Source: Gammaproteobacteria bacterium (GTDB taxonomy: Bacteria > Pseudomonadota > Gammaproteobacteria > JAKDMP01). Taken from it: a stretch of DNA of 64,000 bases. The position numbers were made by a program, and so were the translations under genes. The notes beneath the pieces are model-generated. The model was not told the origin of the DNA. It worked only from the letters and a program-made list of their open reading frames with translations, and searched no databases. Position 1 is the stretch's first letter; every line of letters starts with the position of its first letter. The stretch is taken from positions 1 to 64,000 of the forward strand of contig JALUYA010000015.1 of NCBI GenBank assembly GCA_027018875.1. Reading direction: 5' to 3'. Positions 18,275 through 26,172 of the stretch are shown piece by piece.

Positions 18275-18461
18275 CGAATTCCGGCGCGCGGAACTCACCA
18301 GCGGGTTCGCTTGCCGGGTATTTGTTCACTCCTATTGGTATTACCTGAATTTTAGGGGGATAAGCATGATCGCCAATATGGCGTCGTCGGCTTGTCGTGC
18401 ATAATAATGGCATCAAGTGGTTGGAATCACTCGCCGGAATTTTCCAGGATTAGCGTATCGC

Positions 18462-19457
18462 ATGTCCGAACTACGGCAGGATCTTATCTCCCGCGACTGG
18501 GTAATCGTCAGTCCGGAACGGGCCATACGCCCTCATGAGCATCCGGCGCATATTGCCGGACCATGCCCCTTCTGCCCTGGCCAGGAAGAGATGAACCCGG
18601 CCGCCATCGAAACCATTGAGGATGAACAGGATCGATGGCTGCTCCGCGTGGTTCCCAACAAGTTTCCCGCACTCGACACTCATCCGCTGCCTCAAACCCG
18701 CCGTGGGGGGTGCTGGAGCTGGCCTCATGCCGAGGGTTACGGCCGGCATGAGGTCATAATTGAAAGCCGGGATCATGCGACAACGCTTGGGCTTATGCCG
18801 ATGGCTGCCGCACAGCGGGTTCTCTCGGCCTATGTGAGCCGGTTCCGCACGCTGGCACACGAGGATTCACGCCTGCGCCAGATCATCGTCTTTCGTAATC
18901 ATGGTCCACGGGCCGGCGCCAGCCTGATTCACCCCCATTCCCAGATCATCGCCACGCCCGTGGTGGCTCCGGCGACTCGCCGCCGCACACTCGACGAAAT
19001 CGCTTTTTTTGACACCACTGGCCATTGCGGACGCTGTCACCTGATCGAGCGCGAACGCCGGTCGCGAACTCGCATGGTACTCGAAAGCACGCATTTCGTC
19101 ACTTATGCCCCCTTCGCATCGCCACATCCGTATCAGCTTGAAATCGTTCCGCGGCGCCATTCGGCCGATTTCGGTGGTATTCGTCGCCGTGAGGTGGATG
19201 ATTTGACGATTCACCTTTCCCGCATTCTGGCCGCCCTATATCGGCTGTTGGATGATCCCAGCTACAATCTCGTCGTGACCGGCCCACCGCTTGACCTGAT
19301 CCACCAGGGAGCCAACCATTGGTATATCGAGATCATTCCCCGGCTGACTACCCCGGCCGGATTCGAGATGGGCTCGGGTATTGCGGTGAATGTCAATGCC
19401 CCGGAAACCTCGGCAGCCGCCTTGCGTGAGGCTGTTGAAGCAACTCCCGTTGATTAA
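18462..19457 (+). CDS. galT: Galactose-1-phosphate uridylyltransferase family (GalT)
   Basis: A 331-residue HIT-superfamily nucleotidyltransferase. GPCPFCPGQE gives one zinc-binding pair; IHPHSQIIAT carries the HPH motif with the nucleotidylated histidine at about 159. The family moves UMP between UDP-glucose and hexose 1-phosphates. No galactose genes (galK, galE) are nearby; the neighbours are trehalose synthase and a phosphohexomutase, so it may supply or use UDP- or ADP-glucose for trehalose turnover. Start chosen at 18462, just after AGGA, rather than an upstream in-frame start. Exact nucleotide and sugar are not decided by the motifs. Confidence 0.85.
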   Translation: MSELRQDLISRDWVIVSPERAIRPHEHPAHIAGPCPFCPGQEEMNPAAIETIEDEQDRWLLRVVPNKFPALDTHPLPQTRRGGCWSWPHAEGYGRHEVIIESRDHATTLGLMPMAAAQRVLSAYVSRFRTLAHEDSRLRQIIVFRNHGPRAGASLIHPHSQIIATPVVAPATRRRTLDEIAFFDTTGHCGRCHLIERERRSRTRMVLESTHFVTYAPFASPHPYQLEIVPRRHSADFGGIRRREVDDLTIHLSRILAALYRLLDDPSYNLVVTGPPLDLIHQGANHWYIEIIPRLTTPAGFEMGSGIAVNVNAPETSAAALREAVEATPVD

Positions 19458-19543
19458 AATAAACCTGCTCGGTTGTTGTTAATTTATTTCGATAAGTACT
19501 GGATTAGACGGATATTTCAAGTGATCGTCGGATAATAATCAAT

Positions 19544-19645
19544 ATGCCCGTAGTGATAGAAAATCGGCTTGATCCCAGGTTGGTCGGCACCGATCCCACC
19601 ATCTGTGGAATACTGATTGACAGGCATTCCGGGGCACTTAAATGA
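19544..19645 (+). CDS. Possible 33-residue ORF coupled to treT
   Basis: ATG at 19544, and the stop TGA at 19643-19645 overlaps the treT ATG as ATGA. The peptide begins MPVVIENRLDPRLVG and ends GALK. Its ribosome site is weak (GGAT) and it resembles nothing known, but the coupled overlap could help translate treT, whose own site is poor. Low confidence. Confidence 0.25.
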   Translation: MPVVIENRLDPRLVGTDPTICGILIDRHSGALK

Positions 19646-20895
19646 ACGATGGCATCACTGCTTTCTTCCGCACCGCGAGTTTCAATGACTACGAAGCCTT
19701 GATCGGCGCCGAAACCGCCGAACGGATTCGCCTCAAGGCCAAGCGCTTGCGTGATCTGCACGTCATCAACATCAGCTCGACTTTTTATGGAGGCGGGGTG
19801 GCCGAAATTCTCTCCTCGATCACCCTGCTCGAAAACTCCCTGGGCCTGCGTTCGGACTGGCGCTTGATCCAGGGCAGCCCCGATTTTTTCAGCGTTACCA
19901 AGGAGATCCACAATGCCCTGCAGGGTGCCACCATCGACCTGAGCGAGATCAAGAAAAAAGTCTATCAGCAAGGAGTGTATTACAACTCCCTGCGCATGGA
20001 TCTTACCGCCGATATCGTCCTGGTTCACGATCCCCAACCTCTACCCATGATCACGCACTATCGCCATGTCTGCCCATGGATCTGGCGCTGCCATATCGAT
20101 TTGACTCGACCCCACGAAGGCATCTGGAAATATCTCCGGCCCTTGGTCGAGGAATACGATGGCGTGATCGTTTCCCTACCGGAATATCACCGGCCGATCA
20201 CGGTGCCGCAGTTTGATTTTCTTCCCGCCATCGATCCATTCACGCCGAAAAACCGTGAGATTTCTCCGCAAGAAGCCAAGGCTCGGCTAGCCAGCTACGG
20301 GATCCCGGACGACCTGCCGATTGTCACCCAAATCTCACGCTTCGATCGCTGGAAGGATCCTGAAGGGGTTATCCGGGCCTTCAAAATCGCCCGCCGCGAG
20401 GTGGATGCGACGCTGGTGCTGCTCGGAGACGTTGCGACCGATGACCCCGAAGGGCAGGCCGTATTCGAGTCGCTGCTCGGTGCCAAGGAAGAGCGAATCA
20501 TCATCCTTACCGCCGAAGACACGGCACTTGTCAATGCCTTGCAACGAACGGCTACGGTGGTGATGCAGAAATCGTTACGCGAGGGCTTTGGACTAACCGT
20601 TACCGAGGCCATGTGGAAGGGTGCCGCGGTGATCGGAGGCGACTGTGGCGGCATCCGCAAGCAAATTATTGATGGGCAGAATGGGTTTCTTGTCGCCAGC
20701 GACGAGGCCGCCGCAAAGCGCTTGGTACAGCTGCTCAAGGATCCCGCGCTGCGTCACCGGCTGGGTAAAAAGGCCCACGAAACGGTACGCAGGAATTTTT
20801 TAATGAGCCGCCTAGTCGAACAGTATCTTGACCTGTTCAGCAGCTTCGAACAACGTTTCACTCCGCATCCGCCGAAAAATCGCCCCACTTTGTAA
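19642..20895 (+). CDS. treT: Trehalose glycosyltransferring synthase TreT (GT4 family)
   Basis: A 417-residue GT-B glycosyltransferase. The N-terminal half has STFYGGGVAEIL and VHDPQPLPMI, then WRCHIDLTRP. The C-terminal half has QISRFDRWKDPEGVI and the nucleotide-sugar motif EGFGLTVTEAMWKG. These fit TreT, which reversibly makes trehalose from NDP-glucose and glucose. Run backwards it would release glucose and keep the other unit as NDP-glucose. With galT upstream and a phosphohexomutase downstream this makes a short trehalose/glucose-1-phosphate route. Other GT4 retaining enzymes are the alternative. Confidence 0.85.
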   Translation: MNDGITAFFRTASFNDYEALIGAETAERIRLKAKRLRDLHVINISSTFYGGGVAEILSSITLLENSLGLRSDWRLIQGSPDFFSVTKEIHNALQGATIDLSEIKKKVYQQGVYYNSLRMDLTADIVLVHDPQPLPMITHYRHVCPWIWRCHIDLTRPHEGIWKYLRPLVEEYDGVIVSLPEYHRPITVPQFDFLPAIDPFTPKNREISPQEAKARLASYGIPDDLPIVTQISRFDRWKDPEGVIRAFKIARREVDATLVLLGDVATDDPEGQAVFESLLGAKEERIIILTAEDTALVNALQRTATVVMQKSLREGFGLTVTEAMWKGAAVIGGDCGGIRKQIIDGQNGFLVASDEAAAKRLVQLLKDPALRHRLGKKAHETVRRNFLMSRLVEQYLDLFSSFEQRFTPHPPKNRPTL

Positions 20896-20921
20896 AATAA
20901 TGGGAAAAAATCGTCGGGATC

Positions 20922-20963
20922 TTGATATAGATCAACGTTTTATTACGGGTTCCGGCTTACAAT
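20922..20963 (+). promoter_or_regulatory. FNR-dependent promoter of the H+-ATPase gene
   Basis: TTGATATAGATCAA at 20922-20935 is a perfect FNR box and TACAAT at 20958-20963 a near-consensus -10. A start at about 20970 puts the box centre 41.5 bp upstream, the textbook class II position. The leader would be about 186 bases, longer than usual, with no clear gene in it. Confidence 0.8.
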
Positions 20964-21155
20964 TACTTCGATGGCGAATAAAGTCGCAGCCGGGTTTATG
21001 TTGTTTGATCCGGTCGTGAGTTTCCACTTGTTCGCCAGGGCTGTTTGAGTTATCTACAACGCGGTTATATCACGGCGTATCGATCCCCGAACTGGTTGTT
21101 AGTCAGAATCCGGACCGACACGTAGATGAATATCGGCGAACAGGAGATCACGAGG

Positions 21156-23783
21156 ATGCCCGAGGTCAATAATGCAGCACCGGCCCTGGTGGATGATGCG
21201 GTCAAGGAATATTCACTCGATAAACTATTTGAACACCTGGGATCCGGCAAGGAAGGACTCACTCCCGCCGAGGCCCAGCGGCGTCTCACAGCCTACGGTC
21301 CCAACGCCCTTGTCGAGCGGAATACCCCCTTGTGGCGGCGGCTTCTTGCCTATTTCTGGGGTCCTATTCCCTGGATGATCGAAATTGCCGCGGTTCTTTC
21401 GGCAGCAAACAGCGACTGGAAAAGCTTTGGTGTTATTTTCGCCATGCTGGTCATCAACGGCGGCATCGGCTTTTGGGAAGAGAAGGGGGCCGTAGATGCG
21501 CTCGAAGCGCTTAAGAATCAGTTAGCACTCAAGGCAAGAGTTCTGCGTGGGGGGCAATGGCTGGAGATCGATGCCGCCACGCTGGTGCCCGGTGATATCG
21601 TGCGGTTGCGTCTTGGCAATGTGTTACCCGCCGATGTCAAGCTTTACGAAGGGGATTACCTGGCGGTGGACCAGTCCGCCCTAACCGGTGAGTCGTTGCC
21701 GGTTAATAAAAAACCGGGTGATATCGCCTTCTCGGGTACGATCGCCAAGCAGGGGGAGATGCTCGGCTTGGTCTATGCTACCGGGGAATCTACTTTCTTC
21801 GGTCGTACGGCCAAGCTGGTACAGCAGGCCGCCCCCATCTCGCATTTTCAGAAAGCGGTTCTATCCATCGGTAATTTTCTGATTTTCCTGGCGGTTGTCC
21901 TTTCTATCATTCTCATCGTAGTGGAATTGAGCCGCGGACTATCCTTTCTTGAGCTGATGGCCTTTGTTCTGGTCGTGGTCGTAGCCTCGATCCCGGTGGC
22001 AATGCCCGCCGTACTTTCGGTCACCATGGCACTGGGGGCGCTCGCCCTTTCCCGAATGAAGGCAATCGTTTCCAAGCTGACTTCCATCGAGGAAATGGCT
22101 GGTGTCGATATTCTCTGTTCCGACAAGACCGGTACGCTCACCCAGAACAAGCTCACTCTAGGCGAAACGGCGGTTTTCGATGCGCCCGATGCCCAGGCCG
22201 TGATCCTGGCTGCCGCCCTGGCTTCCAAAGCCGAGGACACGGATGCCATCGATACCGCGGTGTTGAACGGGCTGCAGGATCGAGACACGGATCTGAAGGG
22301 CTATCAACAACTTAAATTCATCCCCTTCGACCCCGTTTCCAAACGCACCGAAGCAACCATTCAAGGGGATGGTGGCACGCAGTTCCGGGTCACCAAGGGT
22401 GCCCCTCAGGTGATTATGGATCTGGCTAAATTGAGCGATCCCGTATGTAAACATGCACAAAAAATTATCGAGGAGACCGCCAAGAAGGGATTTCGCACCT
22501 TGGGAGTCGGGCGTTCCACGGACGATGGCAAAACCTGGACTTTCCTCGGCATCCTGCCCCTGTTTGATCCCCCCCGTGAAGATTCCCGGGGTACCATCGA
22601 GAAAGCCCGGGCACATGGCATCGAGGTCAAGATGGTGACCGGGGATCACCAGGCCATCGGCCGCGAAATTGCCGGTGAACTGGGGTTGGGCACCGGGATC
22701 ATCCCCGTTGACGAACGTCTTTCCCGGGTTGCCGCCGGCGGCGCCGCCACATCGGATCTGGCCGAAGCCGTTGAGAAGGCCGACGGCTTTGCCCAGGTGT
22801 TTCCGGAGCACAAATACGCGATTGTCAAAATACTGCAGAATCGAGGACATTTGGTCGCCATGACCGGCGACGGAGTCAACGATGCTCCAGCCCTCAAACA
22901 GGCCGATGTGGGCATTGCCGTCTCCGGAGCCACCGATGCCGCCCGCAGTGCCGCCAGCCTAATTCTTACCGCCCCGGGGCTAAGCGTGATCGTGCGTGCG
23001 GTGGAGGAAGCCCGGCGCATTTTCGAACGCATGATGAGCTATACCGTGTATCGCATCGCCATGACCCTGGATATCCTGTTTTTCGTCGTAGTGGCGATGC
23101 TGATCTTCAACAGTTACCCCCTTACTGCAATCATGGTTGTGTTGCTCTCACTGCTCGACGACATCCCGATCATGGCTATCGCCTGGGATAACACCATGGT
23201 GCAACCTCAACCGGTGCGCTGGGAAATGCCTCGGGTCATCGGCATTTCAACGGCCATGGGGGCTCTCGCTTTCGGAGGCACCTTTATCCTCTATCTGGTG
23301 TCGCGGTTCCTGTTCAATATGCCGCTGTCCGAGGTGCAGACCATCATGTTTCTGCAGCTTATCGCCGGGGGACATCTACTGTTGTTCCTGACTCGGGTAC
23401 GCGGCCCCTTTTGGCGCCCGCCCTACCCCGCCAGGCCCTTGTTGCTGGCCATCGTGGGAACCCAACTTGTCGGTGCCGCCATGGCCGGTTTCGGCTGGCT
23501 GATGCCCGCCATCCCCTGGACGGTGGTCGGATTGGTCTGGGCTTATAACCTAATCTGGATGGTGGCGGCGGATTTCTCGAAACTAGGCATTCACCGGCTG
23601 TTGAATAGCCGGGCCTTACATCAAAGTCGTTTTCTGCGGGTAATGAATGCCTCCTTGCAGCCGTCTATAACCCAAATACGGCGTGAAGCCGGAGTACTCC
23701 ACCGCGAGCTGGGTACCCTCGAGCGGGCCGAAGGCCGGGAGGTACGGCAAATTGCGGGTCGGTTACGGCACTCCGGAAAATGA
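21156..23783 (+). CDS. P3A-type plasma-membrane H+-ATPase
   Basis: An 875-residue P-type ATPase of the fungal/plant plasma-membrane H+ pump class. The actuator domain has LTGESLPVNK; the phosphorylated aspartate is at about 323 in CSDKTGTLTQN; MTGDGVNDAPALKQADVGIA forms the hinge; IPVAMPAVLSVTMALGA is the M4 ion-binding helix. It exports protons using ATP, helping hold cytoplasmic pH. The start at 21156 (MPEVNN) follows AGGAG by nine bases; an in-frame ATG ten codons earlier lacks such a site. The FNR-type promoter suggests use when respiration is off and fermentation acids build up. Followed directly by the phosphohexomutase. Confidence 0.93.
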   Translation: MPEVNNAAPALVDDAVKEYSLDKLFEHLGSGKEGLTPAEAQRRLTAYGPNALVERNTPLWRRLLAYFWGPIPWMIEIAAVLSAANSDWKSFGVIFAMLVINGGIGFWEEKGAVDALEALKNQLALKARVLRGGQWLEIDAATLVPGDIVRLRLGNVLPADVKLYEGDYLAVDQSALTGESLPVNKKPGDIAFSGTIAKQGEMLGLVYATGESTFFGRTAKLVQQAAPISHFQKAVLSIGNFLIFLAVVLSIILIVVELSRGLSFLELMAFVLVVVVASIPVAMPAVLSVTMALGALALSRMKAIVSKLTSIEEMAGVDILCSDKTGTLTQNKLTLGETAVFDAPDAQAVILAAALASKAEDTDAIDTAVLNGLQDRDTDLKGYQQLKFIPFDPVSKRTEATIQGDGGTQFRVTKGAPQVIMDLAKLSDPVCKHAQKIIEETAKKGFRTLGVGRSTDDGKTWTFLGILPLFDPPREDSRGTIEKARAHGIEVKMVTGDHQAIGREIAGELGLGTGIIPVDERLSRVAAGGAATSDLAEAVEKADGFAQVFPEHKYAIVKILQNRGHLVAMTGDGVNDAPALKQADVGIAVSGATDAARSAASLILTAPGLSVIVRAVEEARRIFERMMSYTVYRIAMTLDILFFVVVAMLIFNSYPLTAIMVVLLSLLDDIPIMAIAWDNTMVQPQPVRWEMPRVIGISTAMGALAFGGTFILYLVSRFLFNMPLSEVQTIMFLQLIAGGHLLLFLTRVRGPFWRPPYPARPLLLAIVGTQLVGAAMAGFGWLMPAIPWTVVGLVWAYNLIWMVAADFSKLGIHRLLNSRALHQSRFLRVMNASLQPSITQIRREAGVLHRELGTLERAEGREVRQIAGRLRHSGK

Positions 23784-23797
23784 TGGAGAATTCAATC

Positions 23798-25180
23798 ATG
23801 GCCACCCCCGCAGTGACAACGAGTATCAACCGCCTGTTCCATGCCTATGATGTGCGCGGTCGTGTGGACACGGACCTGGGCTGCGGCATCGCGATGGAGA
23901 TCGCCCGTGCCTACGGGGACTACCTCGCCCCCAATGGCGACGGATACTTCGTTATCGGGCATGATGTGCGTGCCAGCTCACCCGGTCTTGCCGAGGCGGT
24001 AAGTCTGGGCCTGCGCTCGGGTGGACATGGGGTCACCCACATCGGCTTGTGCTCTACCCCGATGCTCTATTGGAACGGTGCCGACGGCGGTTACACCGGC
24101 TCGGTGATGATTACCGCGAGTCATTTGCCTGCCGTCTATAACGGAATGAAGTTTTGTCGCGAAGACGCCATCCCATTGAGTGCAGCCCGGGGACTACCCG
24201 AGGTACGCAAGCGAATTCGCCCTCTGGAGACAAGAACTTTTGCCTGTAGTCCGGTACTTCGGCATGCATCGCCACTCGAGGACTATGCCCGGATGCTGCG
24301 CCGGTACCTTTCTCCACAACGTGAACTCAAAGTAGCAGTGGATGCGGGCAACGGCATGGGTGCGCTTACTATTGAAAAAACCCTGGGTAATCTCGACCTG
24401 ATCTCATTGGTGACCCTCGGAATGGAGACTGATCCGACCTTTCCCGAGCGCGGTGCCAATCCGCTGGCGCCACATGCAATCAAGCCTCTGGCCGCGGCGG
24501 TTCGCGACAATCACTGCGATTTCGGCGTTGCCTTCGATGGTGATGCCGACCGGGCAATCGCCGTGGACGAATCCGGAGCCATGATCCCTCCCGACCTGCT
24601 TGGTGCCCTGATTGCCCTTCACCTGCTGCAATCCCATCCCGGGGCCATGATTCTGCATGACCTGCGCGCTTCGCGCAGCGTCTCCGAATCTCTTGCTGCC
24701 GCGGGGGGAAGTACGCTGCAAACCCGCGTGGGACACGCCTTTATCAAGCAGGCCATGCGCGAGCATAGGGCACTGTTTGCCCTGGAACTCTCCGGGCACT
24801 ATTACTATGCCGATCTTCATCACACCGACAATGGCCTGCGCACCCTGATCGAGTTGATCAATCTTGTTGCGGCGGCCAACCGGCCACTGTCGCAGCTGAT
24901 CGCTCCGCTCGCCCGGTATCCCACCAGCGGTGAGATCAACCTTCGAGTCACAGACACCGATGCGGCGTTGGACATCCTGGAAAAGCGCTATCCGGGACAC
25001 GATATTCAGCACCTCGACGGCCTGTCGATCGGTGGCAAGAATTGGTGGCTCAATGCCCGTCCGTCGAACACCGAACCCCTGTTGCGGCTCAATGTCGGCG
25101 CTACCACGCTTGAGGTTCTAGAGCGCCACCGGCGCGAGGCGCTCGATGTGCTGGCGCCCTTTGAACAGCAGGAATCCTAG
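23798..25180 (+). CDS. Phosphomannomutase/phosphoglucomutase
   Basis: A 460-residue alpha-D-phosphohexomutase that interconverts hexose 1- and 6-phosphates. The phosphoserine is at about 108 in TASHLP, the position known for P. aeruginosa AlgC; FDGDADRAIAVD binds the metal; RPSNTEPLLRLNV binds substrate phosphate. The start at 23798 follows GGAG by nine bases; earlier in-frame ATGs overlap the ATPase stop. Between TreT/GalT and the pentose phosphate enzymes its likely job is glucose 1-phosphate to glucose 6-phosphate, though mannose phosphates are also possible. Confidence 0.9.
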   Translation: MATPAVTTSINRLFHAYDVRGRVDTDLGCGIAMEIARAYGDYLAPNGDGYFVIGHDVRASSPGLAEAVSLGLRSGGHGVTHIGLCSTPMLYWNGADGGYTGSVMITASHLPAVYNGMKFCREDAIPLSAARGLPEVRKRIRPLETRTFACSPVLRHASPLEDYARMLRRYLSPQRELKVAVDAGNGMGALTIEKTLGNLDLISLVTLGMETDPTFPERGANPLAPHAIKPLAAAVRDNHCDFGVAFDGDADRAIAVDESGAMIPPDLLGALIALHLLQSHPGAMILHDLRASRSVSESLAAAGGSTLQTRVGHAFIKQAMREHRALFALELSGHYYYADLHHTDNGLRTLIELINLVAAANRPLSQLIAPLARYPTSGEINLRVTDTDAALDILEKRYPGHDIQHLDGLSIGGKNWWLNARPSNTEPLLRLNVGATTLEVLERHRREALDVLAPFEQQES

Positions 25181-25183
25181 GTT

Positions 25184-26152
25184 ATGTTAGGTATAATCGG
25201 CATGCTTGGCGCCGGCAGCGAGTATTCTCGGGAAACGCCGGGCACATTCCCGCCGACACACGATAAAGACGGCAAGTTCGGTGGGCCATCGATCCTGGAT
25301 CATGCAGCCACCGCCCGTTACCTGCTCGGGCGCCGGACTCCCTCCGGCGGATACTCTTTTTACCGTACCCCGCAGTGGGGCGTGGAAGAGCCCAACGCAC
25401 CGGATACCCTTGCTGCCATAGCCGCCTTGCGTCTGATCGGCCTGGCGCCTCCCAATCCCGAGGTCACGGTACGGTGGCTGCGAGGCCTGCAGGATGCCAC
25501 CGGATCTTGGCCGACACTCACTATTGGCTGGGCAGCCCTTTGTGCTCTCGATCTGTTGGGCGGGAAACCCCGGTGCGACCCCCGGACCTGGCTGCAGGCG
25601 CAACGCCACTACTACTTATGCGTCTCATCACAACGGCACGAGTGGCGCGGAGTCCTGCTTAATCTCATGCGCCTTACAATTCTGATGAAACGTTATAACC
25701 TGCCCCTCACCGACAAGGAGCGGGTTGCGATCGGACACCGGCTCGAGGATAGCCACGACCCCGCCGGAGGTTGGGCTTGCCCTGGTGCCGACCTCGAGAC
25801 CACTGCCATCGCGGTACAGTTGAGCGGTTGTGCCGCAATTCCCTTGGACCTGGGCACACTTGCCCGGTGGTGGCGGCGCTGCGAGGATCCATCGTTGGGA
25901 ATGCGCCTTGCTCCCGAGGCCGGTGCGACCTCGGTGGGAGCACTGTGGGGCGGCCTCAAATTGGCGCAGCTTAAACCGCGTTATCCCCGAGCTATTGCAG
26001 CGCAATTGGCTTTGCTGCAGCATCCCGAAGGGGGATTGGGAGCACGCCATGGCGCCATCGCCACGGTAAAAGACACTTATCTGGGCCTGGAAACCGAAAC
26101 GCTGGAGTTCAAGCCTCTTCGGGAACGGCATTCCACGAATGCTTTCATCTGA
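25184..26152 (+). CDS. Prenyltransferase/squalene-cyclase-like toroid repeat protein (copy 2)
   Basis: A 322-residue paralogue of the protein at 8986-9912. Both share R-Y-x-L-G-R-x-TPSGG-x-S-x-Y and WGVEEP near the N-terminus and Gly-rich hairpin turns later (LQDATGSWPTLTIGW, HDPAGGWACPG, QHPEGGLGARHG). The fold should be an alpha/alpha toroid, with no obvious cyclase or prenyltransferase active site. It starts three bases after the phosphohexomutase stop and ends 20 bp before PEP synthase copy 2, so the toroid-ppsA pair repeats here in the same order. The role is unknown; a partner or regulator of PEP synthase is my inference. Confidence 0.75.
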   Translation: MLGIIGMLGAGSEYSRETPGTFPPTHDKDGKFGGPSILDHAATARYLLGRRTPSGGYSFYRTPQWGVEEPNAPDTLAAIAALRLIGLAPPNPEVTVRWLRGLQDATGSWPTLTIGWAALCALDLLGGKPRCDPRTWLQAQRHYYLCVSSQRHEWRGVLLNLMRLTILMKRYNLPLTDKERVAIGHRLEDSHDPAGGWACPGADLETTAIAVQLSGCAAIPLDLGTLARWWRRCEDPSLGMRLAPEAGATSVGALWGGLKLAQLKPRYPRAIAAQLALLQHPEGGLGARHGAIATVKDTYLGLETETLEFKPLRERHSTNAFI

Positions 26153-26172
26153 TCTCTTCAGGGGAATACGAT

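Noticed and set aside
18366-18404. 12-codon ORF after AGGGGG upstream of galT
   Set aside because: Good ribosome-like site, but the peptide (MIANMASSACRA) is too short to judge and no attenuator hairpin follows.
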